A DNA stretch of 64,000 nucleotides from GCA-2683135 sp964507445 (GTDB lineage Bacteria; Planctomycetota; GCA-002687715): positions 113,237 to 177,236 of the forward strand of contig CAZDQF010000010.1 in NCBI GenBank assembly GCA_964507445.1. Reading direction: 5' to 3'. Every line of letters starts with the position of its first letter. Position 1 is the first letter of the stretch. The notes below the pieces were generated by a model. The model searched no databases, had not been told where the DNA came from, and saw only the letters and a program-made list of their open reading frames with translations. Made by a program: the position numbers and the translations under genes. This document shows, in pieces, positions 57,687 to 64,000 of the stretch.

Positions 57687-59573
57687 GTGAGAGCACGCCT
57701 CCCTGAACAACGTCAAGCAGCGTGGGTGCGGTGGCAGACACCGGCCTGGGTGATGATCCTGCTGGCCATCGTTCCCTGCCTCCCCGCTCAGGGGTTCCTC
57801 GACGCCACCTTCAACGCCAACATCAACCTGCCCCCGGACTACGGCGCCGATCTCGGTCGAGGTCCCTGTTGGGGCGACTTCGACGGCGATGACGACCTGG
57901 ACATGGTCTTCCCCGCCGGCGGCGGCAGCCCCATCTACTACTACCGCAACAACGGACTCGGCACGTTCGCGGACGTGAGCGCCACCTCCGGCCTGGGCAA
58001 CTCACCGACCCGACCCAAGGCGTGCGTCGCCGCCGACATCGACAACGACGGCGACCTGGACCTGTTCCTGGCCGCGCAGTTCGAACGCAACCGCCTCTAC
58101 ATCAACGACGGCTCCGGCGTGTTCACGGAGGAGGCCACCGCCCGCGGGGTGGAGTTCACCACCATGAACACCTTCACCGCGTCCTTCGGTGACTACGACC
58201 GGGACGGCTGGGTCGACCTCTACATCGGCAACTACACCGGCACCGGGGCCTTCGGGCAGCCGAACCAGTTGATGCGCAACACCGGGGGCGGCTACTTCAT
58301 GGATGTCGCGCCGGCCGCCGGCGTCGCCGACACCGGGCTCTGCTTCACCGGGATCTTCCACGACTACAACGACGACGGATGGCCGGACATCTTCGTCGGC
58401 AATGACAAGGGGTGGTACCCCTTCCTCGCACCGGACACCACCTACCGCAACAACGGCGACGGGACGTTCACGGACGTGGGCGTCGCCGTCAACACGCGCT
58501 TCGGCATCGGCGCCATGGGCTCGGACTGCACCGACGTCTTCAACGACGGCGGCTGGGACATCTTCGTGTCCAACACCAACGCCGGGCACCTGTTCCACGT
58601 CTGGAACCCCGCCACCCAGCTCTATGACGAGCTGGCCGCCTTCCACGGCGTCGCGGCCTACTCCGAGGGCTGGGCCACCAACTTCTTCGACTACGACAAC
58701 GACGGCTGGCAGGACCTGCTCGTGGTCCACTCCTTCGACCCCAACCACCTGTACCGCAACCCGGGCCTCGCCGGCGGCACCTGGACCAACGTCGCCCCCA
58801 GCCTCGGCTGTGGGATCCCCAACGCCACCAAGTACACCAGCGCCATCGGGGACTTCGACAACGACGGCAGGGTGGACATCCTCATCCCCATGGACTACCA
58901 GCCCGGTGTCCTGCTGCGGAACACGGTCAACGGCGGCAACTGGGTCCGCTTCAAGCTGGAGGGCACGGTCAGCAACCGCAGCGCCATCGGCGCCCGCGTC
59001 GCCATCACCGTCGGCGGCGTCACCCAACGCCAGACCGTGCGCACCGGCCACGGCTACATCGGCGGCCACGACCTCCGCCTGCACTTCGGTGTCGGCGGCG
59101 CCACCACCGTGGACAGCGTCTCCATCAGCTGGCCCTCCGGACACACCCAGATCCTCACCGGGCTCGCCACCAACCAGGACCACGCCATCCTGGAACCGGT
59201 CCTCTACGCCAACGGCACCCCGACCACGGGCAGCACGCTGCCCCTGCAGCTGCTCAGCACCCAGGAACCGAACGCGGCGTTCCTGGTCGGACTCTCAGGC
59301 TCCGCCACCACGGGGCTGCCCCTCGGTGACGGACGCACGGCCCCCATCGATCTGGACGCGCTCCTCACCTACACCTCCATGCCCGGCAACGGGGTGCTGC
59401 CCACGCCGGGCGGCAACCTCAACTCCGCTGGCGCAGCGTCCATCCCCGTGCAGGTCCCAGGCCTCCCCGCCCTCAGCGGCCTCACCGTCTACGCCGCCGC
59501 CGTCACCGGCAATCCCGCCGCTCCCCTCGGCATCGCCTCCGTCATCGGACCACTCCCCCTCACCATCCAGTGA
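57687..59573 (+). CDS. CRTAC1-type secreted protein: FG-GAP/VCBS repeats with ASPIC/UnbV domain
   Basis: 628 aa. The hydrophobic signal is WVMILLAIVPCLPAQ. Five or more propeller units carry calcium-type loops (WGDFDGDDDLDMVF, AADIDNDGDLDLFL, FGDYDRDGWVDLYI, FHDYNDDGWPDIFV, FFDYDNDGWQDLLV, IGDFDNDGRVDILI). An ASPIC/UnbV domain follows at about 435-515 (NRSAIGARVAITVGG, GHDLRLHFGVGGATTVDSVSISWPSG). The last 110 residues are a beta-rich tail resembling the LamG protein end. The GTG at 57687 is set by the TATATT box; the frame is open for 52 codons further upstream but with no signal peptide at that end. Likely cell-surface or secreted binding protein. Confidence 0.88.
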   Translation: MRARLPEQRQAAWVRWQTPAWVMILLAIVPCLPAQGFLDATFNANINLPPDYGADLGRGPCWGDFDGDDDLDMVFPAGGGSPIYYYRNNGLGTFADVSATSGLGNSPTRPKACVAADIDNDGDLDLFLAAQFERNRLYINDGSGVFTEEATARGVEFTTMNTFTASFGDYDRDGWVDLYIGNYTGTGAFGQPNQLMRNTGGGYFMDVAPAAGVADTGLCFTGIFHDYNDDGWPDIFVGNDKGWYPFLAPDTTYRNNGDGTFTDVGVAVNTRFGIGAMGSDCTDVFNDGGWDIFVSNTNAGHLFHVWNPATQLYDELAAFHGVAAYSEGWATNFFDYDNDGWQDLLVVHSFDPNHLYRNPGLAGGTWTNVAPSLGCGIPNATKYTSAIGDFDNDGRVDILIPMDYQPGVLLRNTVNGGNWVRFKLEGTVSNRSAIGARVAITVGGVTQRQTVRTGHGYIGGHDLRLHFGVGGATTVDSVSISWPSGHTQILTGLATNQDHAILEPVLYANGTPTTGSTLPLQLLSTQEPNAAFLVGLSGSATTGLPLGDGRTAPIDLDALLTYTSMPGNGVLPTPGGNLNSAGAASIPVQVPGLPALSGLTVYAAAVTGNPAAPLGIASVIGPLPLTIQ

Positions 59574-59608
59574 CCCGGGACGCGCTTCGCGTTAGCATGC
59601 CGCCGTCC

Positions 59609-59680
59609 TACCCCGTGGTGTAATCGGTAACACAGCTGGTTTTGGTCCAGCTATTCCTGGTTCAAGTCCAGGCGGGGTAG
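59609..59680 (+). tRNA. tRNA-Gln (anticodon TTG)
   Basis: 72 nt. Acceptor TACCCCG with CGGGGTA, discriminator G; anticodon arm GCTGG-TTTTGGT-CCAGC; T arm CCTGG-TTCAAGT-CCAGG. It shares its first 16 bases with tRNA-Gln (CTG) at 53576, on the opposite strand. Confidence 0.96.
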
Positions 59681-59700
59681 CTCGCGCAAGAGTTGGGGGC

Positions 59701-59853
59701 TCAGGCCCGTCCCACGACGGCCAGGTCCGCCGTGCTGATGGCGCCCATCCGAGCTGCCGGTGCTTCCCCACCACCGAACGTCGCCACAGCGCTTGCACCG
59801 AGCAACGCAACCAGCGCGAGGCCGCCTACTGCGGCCAGGATGTTCTTGGTCAT
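59701..59853 (-). CDS. Small exported or membrane peptide
   Basis: 50 aa. MTKNILAAVGGLALVALLGASA is a signal peptide or single TM, followed by about 28 small and neutral residues (FGGGEAPAARMGAI). A good Shine-Dalgarno (GGAGG, 9 nt upstream) supports translation. No family recognised. It ends 20 bp from tRNA-Gln on the other strand. Confidence 0.6.
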   Translation of the reverse strand: MTKNILAAVGGLALVALLGASAVATFGGGEAPAARMGAISTADLAVVGRA

Positions 59854-59952
59854 GGGGGTACCTCCAAGCCTCCCAGCATCGGGGTGGGGTATCCGTGGCG
59901 TCAACTGCCAGGCGGGAGTTTGGGTGTAGGCTGACGGCTTAAGACGCCCCTC

Positions 59953-60204
59953 ATGACAGGCGAACAACGCATCGAGACAATCGAACGACCACTGCTTCGC
60001 TGGCGCAAAGCTGCAATGACCCTCTGCGTGCTGCTGGTCGTGGCCGGGACGGTAGCATCGACCCGGCAGGAAGAGATACCGGACGCTGTGAAGACACGGC
60101 GGTTTGACGTCATCAACAAGGACGGCAATAGCGTTGTCGCCCTGGGCGTTTCGTGGAAAGACGGCGCCGGTTCGGTGTCCGTTGCCAACACGGACGGCGT
60201 ATAG
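59953..60204 (+). CDS. Small signal-anchored protein, probably truncated
   Basis: 83 aa. MTGEQRIETIERPLLRWRK is followed by one TM (AAMTLCVLLVVAGTVAST) and an exported domain with strand-turn units (FDVINKDGNSVVALGVSWKDG, SVSVANTDG). The repeating xVxNxDG pattern continues in frame after the TAG (LSPPK then TAG), so this stop may have shortened an originally longer protein by only a few residues, or by several repeats. No function assigned. Confidence 0.55.
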   Translation: MTGEQRIETIERPLLRWRKAAMTLCVLLVVAGTVASTRQEEIPDAVKTRRFDVINKDGNSVVALGVSWKDGAGSVSVANTDGV

Positions 60205-60251
60205 CTTTCGCCGCCCAAGTAGCGGGTTTGCTGTAACGGAGGTAACTGGTC

Positions 60252-60560
60252 ATGGCGACGCCCCTAGTATTGGTGCACCTCAGATGCGTGTGCGGGTCCG
60301 AGCACTGGGTGCTCGATTCTGACGAATGGGGGATGCGCGCGGACACTCCTTCGTACGAAGATAGGAGCTACACCTGTCCAGGATGCGGTTTGACGCGGTC
60401 CGGATTCACAGTCAACGAAAAATCGCCGCCTGCCTTCATGCTTGATCTGTGCCACCCAGATCAGCGTATATTGAACGGCGATGAATTCGGACGATGGTTG
60501 AGAGTTTTTCGCGAACACTTCCCCGACCACCCAGCGCTGGCGAGGCTCGGCGAGGACTGA
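60252..60560 (+). CDS. Small zinc-ribbon-like hypothetical protein
   Basis: 102 aa. CVCG near residue 12 and CPGCG near 42 could form a four-cysteine zinc site (CxC...CxxC). The rest is acidic and helical (NGDEFGRWLRVFREHFPDHP). GGAGG lies about 12 nt before the ATG. No family recognised. Base composition is less GC-rich than the core genome around it. Confidence 0.6.
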   Translation: MATPLVLVHLRCVCGSEHWVLDSDEWGMRADTPSYEDRSYTCPGCGLTRSGFTVNEKSPPAFMLDLCHPDQRILNGDEFGRWLRVFREHFPDHPALARLGED

Positions 60561-60625
60561 TGGCCCTCCCCCTTCCCGCCCTCGTTTACGCGCGCCTGGA
60601 GCCAGTGCACATGCGCCTGCCAAGT

Positions 60626-60675
60626 AGCGCCTACGGCCTGCAAGCAATCCGCAGCAACGCCCGGACGTAGGCGCT
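60626..60675. repeat. Perfect 10-bp inverted repeat with nested stem
   Basis: AGCGCCTACG (60626-60635) and CGTAGGCGCT (60666-60675), 30-nt loop, inside which CTGC (60638) and GCAG (60651) can pair. It lies in the 265-bp gap between the genes at 60252 and 60826; nothing else is evident in that gap. Confidence 0.7.
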
Positions 60676-60825
60676 GACATCGGGACGGCCCCCGTCGCCC
60701 CGAACTATGCCGACGTCAACCTACCCGCACAGGCGTGCCCACAGACGCCCCTCGCGCTACGGCGCGGCGAGGACTCTATTGGTTGCGTCCGTTTCCGGGC
60801 TTCGCCCCCTCTGGTGAGCCTCACC

Positions 60826-60915
60826 ATGAGGTCAATCGGTGCTCTGTTTGCGTTGATGGCGTTCGAATTCCTGTTCGTGTCCCTGACGGGCACCGCCGCC
60901 GACGTGGGAGCGTGA
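60826..60915 (+). CDS. 29-aa hydrophobic peptide
   Basis: MRSIGALFALMAFEFLFVSL followed by TGTAADVGA, stop at 60915. One membrane-spanning segment fits almost the entire peptide. GGTGAG lies 8 nt upstream, and the next gene starts 5 bp after the stop. It could be a small membrane protein, a leader peptide or a toxin-like peptide; nothing decides. Confidence 0.35.
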   Translation: MRSIGALFALMAFEFLFVSLTGTAADVGA

Positions 60916-60920
60916 TTCGT

Positions 60921-61367
60921 ATGGGCTTCCTCGGCGACTTCTTCACAGCAATCAAGGAGGATTGGGATTCGAAAAAGGAGCGCCCAGCCGCGTCCCAAAA
61001 CGCCGGTGGCAACGGCAGCAACGCTGGGCAGCTGCGGCGCAATCTCTGTGCCGTGCACGATTTCCGGCCCGGCAACTTCCTCGAGGGCTTCGTCATCTGC
61101 CGTACTTGTGGCCACGAAGAGTTCGACCCGCCCCTTTCCCCCGCACTCCCACGCGTCCCGCTCGTCTCCTGGCAGCGCAAGAGGAAGGATGACTGGATCG
61201 AGGAGATGGAGACCGAGGCAGCCGTTAGGGAAGCTGGCTGGTGTTCTTCTGAGGTGGACGACTCGTTCGACGAGGGATTGCCCGATCATGGTCGAGATGA
61301 CCTTCCGAGCGCTGACGACCTCGGCCACGACATTGAGGATCATGATCCATATGGCTACCTCGATTAG
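60921..61367 (+). CDS. Acidic hypothetical protein with possible zinc finger
   Basis: 148 aa. The N-terminus is MGFLGDFFTAIKEDWDSKK, then a Ser/Asn/Gly-rich linker, LCAVHDFRPGNFLEGFVICRTCGHEE (Cys, His, CxxC), and a strongly acidic end (DDLPSADDLGHDIEDHD). GGGAG precedes the ATG by about 10 nt. No family recognised. It overlaps the next small gene by 26 bp. Confidence 0.55.
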   Translation: MGFLGDFFTAIKEDWDSKKERPAASQNAGGNGSNAGQLRRNLCAVHDFRPGNFLEGFVICRTCGHEEFDPPLSPALPRVPLVSWQRKRKDDWIEEMETEAAVREAGWCSSEVDDSFDEGLPDHGRDDLPSADDLGHDIEDHDPYGYLD

Positions 61368-61578
61368 GCGCAAGTTGATTGGGTACAGACCACCAGCCCC
61401 AGAGGCGCTGCCGCAGAGCGGCATCTCGGCGGTCCTCCACCGCACGGGCACGATGTGCGGCGTCTTCGTCGAGACGACGGGGAAGTTAACTTGGGTGACG
61501 TGGAACGGCGCGTTCCTGCTCCATGAGAAGAACGTGGAAGCGGATTGGGGCGCGAAGGCGGAGAAGAAGAACCCATGA
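61342..61578 (+). CDS. Small hypothetical protein
   Basis: 78 aa (75 if the ATG at 61351 is used). Compact and beta-rich: GISAVLHRTGTMCGVFVE, LTWVTWNGAFLLHEK. No family recognised. Its stop overlaps the glycosylase-like start as ATGA, and its own start overlaps the previous gene, so it is embedded in a tightly packed operon, which is the main reason to believe it. Confidence 0.5.
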   Translation: MIHMATSIRRKLIGYRPPAPEALPQSGISAVLHRTGTMCGVFVETTGKLTWVTWNGAFLLHEKNVEADWGAKAEKKNP

Positions 61579-62441
61579 CCGGACAAGTCGAGCTTCCGGA
61601 GTTTCACGAGCGGTTCGCGGTTCGACCATGGACCACGATTGGGCAGCGCCTCGACAGCGGGCGTCCTTCGTGGCGCAACCTCATCGAGCATTTCGGTCAA
61701 GTGGCCGCCGCCGAGATGCGCGAGGACGGCAGGTCCTGGACGAACGACGAGGTCTTCGAGGCCCTTCTTCGTGCCGTTCTCAGCAACAACACCGATTGGG
61801 CTAAGGTCGAGAAGGTCTTGCCGGAGCTGCGTGAGGCCTTCCATGAATTCAGCCTCGAAACCTACGCCGAGACGAGTGACGAGGACATCGAACACAGACT
61901 CGACCCGTGGTTCAAGCAACACAAGGCGGGCTCCATGACCCTCAAGCAGAGCCTGAAGGGTCTCGCGAAAACAGCACGGATCCTCCGCGACTGGTCGGCC
62001 GCCAAGGGCTCCGCCGAGCACTACTTCGTCGATATCGTGAAGAAGGCGGGCGGCGACGCGAAGCAGGCAGTGATGGGGCTCGGGAACACTCCGAGCCCCA
62101 AGAAACTGCCGGCGTTTGGAATTCCCCTCGCGGCCGAGGCGATGCGAAACCTGGGCTTCGACGTCTGCAAGCCCGACCGGCACGTATGCAGGGCCCTGGG
62201 TAGCTTCGGACTGGTTCAGTTTCGGAAGTGGCCGGATCACACTGGCACGAAACCGCCAGAAGCGAGCCCTCGGGAGATGTTGGAGACGATGAGGGTGGTC
62301 GAGAACTTCGCGGGCCTCGTCAGTGAGCGCCCCACGCTTCTCGACAATGCGATCTGGCTTCTGTGCGCCCGCATGGGCCTCAACATGACGAACGCCGAGC
62401 TCGCAGCGATGGCCTCAGCGTGCCGCGAGGAGCGCCCATGA
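61575..62441 (+). CDS. HhH-GPD DNA-glycosylase-like protein
   Basis: 288 aa. The middle and C-terminal part fits the endonuclease III/AlkA superfamily: FEALLRAVLSNNTDWAKVEK, LKGLAKTARILRDW, then the helix-hairpin-helix and catalytic region KLPAFGIPLAAEAMRNLG and DVCKPDRHVCRALGSFGL. The Asp of PDRH lines up with the catalytic Asp of VDTH in EndoIII. The bifunctional Lys (LPGVGRKTA) is absent (LPAFGIPLA), so AP-lyase activity is not expected. No Fe-S cysteines at the C-terminus. ATGA overlap on both sides couples it to its neighbours. Base excision role is inferred. Confidence 0.7.
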   Translation: MTGQVELPEFHERFAVRPWTTIGQRLDSGRPSWRNLIEHFGQVAAAEMREDGRSWTNDEVFEALLRAVLSNNTDWAKVEKVLPELREAFHEFSLETYAETSDEDIEHRLDPWFKQHKAGSMTLKQSLKGLAKTARILRDWSAAKGSAEHYFVDIVKKAGGDAKQAVMGLGNTPSPKKLPAFGIPLAAEAMRNLGFDVCKPDRHVCRALGSFGLVQFRKWPDHTGTKPPEASPREMLETMRVVENFAGLVSERPTLLDNAIWLLCARMGLNMTNAELAAMASACREERP

Positions 62442-62590
62442 CCCATCAACCCGAGAAGATCTGGGTCGAACAGGCCGACGCCGCGGGGAGCATCCGTGAA
62501 GATCACGGCCTCGACCAGGCTCTCAGCTACCTCGTCAGCGAGAAATTCGTCAGCGTCCGGGATGTGGTGGCGACGCCCGGAAGACCCTGA
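62438..62590 (+). CDS. Small hypothetical protein, probably truncated
   Basis: 50 aa. The N-terminus MTHQPEKIWVEQADAAGSIRE and GLDQALSYLVSEKF have the look of a conserved helical protein of accessory regions that I would expect to be about 100 aa. It ends abruptly (VVATPGRP) and its stop directly abuts the convergent nuclease-like gene, suggesting the 3' part was lost in a rearrangement. ATGA overlap with the glycosylase-like gene. Confidence 0.45.
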   Translation: MTHQPEKIWVEQADAAGSIREDHGLDQALSYLVSEKFVSVRDVVATPGRP

Positions 62591-63583
62591 TTACTCGCCC
62601 GCCTCGACCATCGTGGCCCGCACGATCGGCATGATGAAATCTCTCAGCGCCTCAGAAATCGCGTCGGTAGATTCGTGCCGCCCGAAGAGGTTCGTCAATG
62701 AGACGTCCACATCCACGACCTCGGCGCGCTCACGGACCCTCTTCGGCTTCGAGGTCAACACGCGCGCGGCGGGGTCGAGCGCCGCACTCTTCGCGCGTCG
62801 AAGGAGATCCGGTACGTCATCCAAGCATCGGGGCGTCAGCCTGACCCGGAAGACGTGGCCGCCCGCTGCGAGCGGACTCATTTGAACCCGATCGCAGGCC
62901 GCCCGATCATTCGAATGGAGATCGATGCCGCAGTAGTTCGCTTGGCTGGTCTTCCAGCCCATTGCAGCGAAGTCGGAGAACATCGGGTCCCAGAACTTGC
63001 CGAAGTTCTTCTTGTTCGCGATAACCTCGTTGCTGTCGCCCACGAGCTCGCCGATGAGGGGCACGGGAGGCGTAAAGCCCATCCGGTCGAAGACCTCCTT
63101 GAGCCAGTTGGTGATCAAGTGATCGCCGGCATCGAGAGCCTCGCGGAAGTGCATCCAACGAAAGTGCTGCGCCGACGAGGGCGGCCGCAGGTAGCGCCGA
63201 TGGTTTAGCACCTCCGGCTCCATGTCCTTCATCTCCGCACGAATGTAGGCCACGCCGTCCGAGGGTAGATCCAGGTAGCGCCGCACTTGCTTCACTATCT
63301 CTCCGTCTTCGTTCTCATTCACGGTTTCGGTGGCCCACAACTTGTGTTCGCAGAGCAAGGTCCGGCCATCGGTGAGCGTGATCTTGAGGTCTGGGCGATT
63401 TCCGTCGAACTCCCCGACCTGTGTGTCGACGTCGGCGATCTCGGCTCCGTCGCCATCGAGAAGCACCGAAACGTAAGCTCGTGCGAAATCAGGGTCGGCC
63501 GTCAGTGCAACTGCCAAGAACTCCGTGAGGTGATCCTCCTTCACCGTGTTCCAGGTGGCAAGGATCGGATTCGAGTTCCTCAT
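62591..63583 (-). CDS. PD-(D/E)XK nuclease-like protein
   Basis: 330 aa. The N-terminal third has the nuclease signature: EDHLTEFLAVAL (helix Glu), NRPDLKITLTDGRTLLCEHKL (Asp, then ExK as EHK) and KQVRRYLDL (the Gln-containing helix that often follows). This matches the PD-(D/E)XK superfamily type in PF14281. The remainder is unassigned. The ATG at 63583 follows GGGAG by 10 nt. It is convergent with the glycosylase operon with no spacer. Target and role are unknown; restriction- or defence-type activity is plausible from family and context. Confidence 0.72.
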   Translation of the reverse strand: MRNSNPILATWNTVKEDHLTEFLAVALTADPDFARAYVSVLLDGDGAEIADVDTQVGEFDGNRPDLKITLTDGRTLLCEHKLWATETVNENEDGEIVKQVRRYLDLPSDGVAYIRAEMKDMEPEVLNHRRYLRPPSSAQHFRWMHFREALDAGDHLITNWLKEVFDRMGFTPPVPLIGELVGDSNEVIANKKNFGKFWDPMFSDFAAMGWKTSQANYCGIDLHSNDRAACDRVQMSPLAAGGHVFRVRLTPRCLDDVPDLLRRAKSAALDPAARVLTSKPKRVRERAEVVDVDVSLTNLFGRHESTDAISEALRDFIMPIVRATMVEAGE

Positions 63584-63921
63584 CGTGATTGGCTCCCTTC
63601 GCAGACCTCTAACGTCTAACACAATCAAGCCAGGAGCGAAAGCAGCGCGACTTCGTTCGTCCGAGGACTTCCTGGAATGGCTCGCCCGTGCCGAGGGAAT
63701 TTGGCGCGATCGCGAAACCGAGCAGGCTCGCGATGATCTGATCCTTCTTGTCTGTCGCAAGGACCCGGCGCGGGGCGACCCTCGACGGGCTCGCCTCAGA
63801 CGCGGCGTCTCTGAGGGGTTCAGCGACCTGGTGATCGGCACCATCGAGCGCCGGGAAGTTCGAATGCGCCAAGCTCCGGATTCGTCCGGGCTTGGCGCGG
63901 CCTGTCGTGGTCTGTCTCAAG
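63584..63921. other. Gene-poor stretch between nuclease-like gene and tRNA scar
   Basis: No convincing gene. Overlapping open frames exist on both strands (63609-63920 minus, 63627 onward plus) but neither has a ribosome-binding site or recognisable motif. CCTCAGA (about 63795) and TCTGAGG (about 63811) form a 7-bp inverted repeat around a CG-rich loop. Confidence 0.4.
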
Positions 63922-63963
63922 AGCGGGTGATGGGGCTCGAACCCACGACATTCAGCTTGGGAA
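63922..63963 (-). other. 3' fragment of tRNA-Gly (CCC), probable attachment-site scar
   Basis: The minus strand reads the anticodon loop TTCCCAA, 3' anticodon stem GCTGA, variable region, T arm GTGGG-TTCGAGC-CCCAT, acceptor strand CACCCGC and discriminator T. The 5' half is missing: bases preceding the loop are GGGCC, which cannot pair with GCTGA, and no GCGGGTG or D arm exists before them. The break at the anticodon loop is typical of tyrosine-integrase attachment sites. Confidence 0.65.
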
Positions 63964-64000
63964 GGCCCGCGCCGTGTTGATGCTACGACTCCTGGAACAC

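Noticed and set aside
59609..59680. tRNA-Gln (TTG) considered as the attachment site of the accessory block
   Set aside because: I found no second copy of its 3' end in the DNA to the right; only a tRNA-Gly fragment is seen.
60626..60675. Inverted repeat considered as an integron attC site
   Set aside because: The conserved RYYYAAC and GTTRRRY ends are absent, and there is no integrase or cassette array.
60705..62240. 511-codon open frame on the minus strand
   Set aside because: It runs antisense across several plus-strand genes that have ribosome-binding sites and ATGA couplings, and its translation shows no domain.
63609..63920. 103-codon minus-strand frame next to the tRNA scar
   Set aside because: No ribosome-binding site, no motif, low-information composition, and the competing plus-strand frame is equally open.

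Overview
This window is a GC-rich, gene-dense chromosomal segment that most likely comes from a member of the Planctomycetota. The lineage call rests on gene content: an adjacent DUF1549/DUF1553 and DUF1501 pair, a fused LpxC-FabZ gene, several large secreted proteins with LamG, MAM, subtilase or VCBS/ASPIC domains, di-haem thiol-oxidoreductase-like cytochromes, and the remnant of a protein-kinase gene with the N-terminal style common in that phylum. There is no rRNA and no CRISPR array. Four intact tRNA genes are present (Glu-UUC, Lys-UUU, Gln-CUG, Gln-UUG), plus a 3' fragment of a tRNA-Gly.

Layout. 0-5.8 kb: asnS (cut by the window edge), a coiled-coil membrane protein, a secreted di-haem cytochrome c, a sodium:neurotransmitter-type symporter and proC. 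5.7-12.7 kb (minus): a run containing ferredoxin, xseA, xseB, a DUF58 protein and a BatA-like protein, then coiled-coil and HEAT-type hypotheticals. 12.7-18.4 kb: pabC/pabB, a divergent XerC/D recombinase, a PrkA kinase and tRNA-Glu. 18.4-35 kb: exported proteins (glutaminyl cyclase, a SecD-P1-like lipoprotein, a subtilase, the DUF1501/DUF1549 pair, a VWA protein, MAM and LamG proteins), a PRPP-synthetase homologue, a YdjM-type membrane protein, a decayed kinase gene and tRNA-Lys.

35-38.4 kb (minus) is rpsB-tsf-pyrH-frr. 38.5-40.7 kb (plus) is lpxB and a radical-SAM enzyme with its SPASM-like segment at the N-terminus. 40.7-53.5 kb (minus) is one long run read right to left: glmU-rplY-pth/rpsF-rpsR-rplI-dnaB-bamA-ompH-lpxD-lpxC/fabZ-lpxA-Gfo/Idh/MocA. 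It joins UDP-GlcNAc supply, translation, replication and outer-membrane/lipid A assembly, so the cell makes lipid A and has a BamA-type outer membrane. 53.8-59.6 kb (plus) is an exported module of two di-haem cytochromes, a matrixin-like protease and a CRTAC1-type protein, bracketed by two tRNA-Gln genes in opposite orientation.

59.7-64 kb looks like accessory DNA. It holds short genes of unknown function, a compact operon ending in an HhH-GPD DNA-glycosylase-like gene, a convergent PD-(D/E)XK nuclease-like gene, and a 3' fragment of tRNA-Gly that looks like an integration-site scar.

The observations I rate highest are: (1) pth and rpsF share one uninterrupted reading frame; (2) many solitary genes have a TANNNT box only 5-9 nt before the start codon, suggesting leaderless mRNAs; (3) the glycosylase/nuclease accessory block beside the tRNA-Gly scar; (4) an extracellular domain shared by the subtilase and the MAM protein; (5) repeat-built acidic/alanine-rich tails on ribosomal proteins. 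All functional calls are from reading the sequence; no database search was run.
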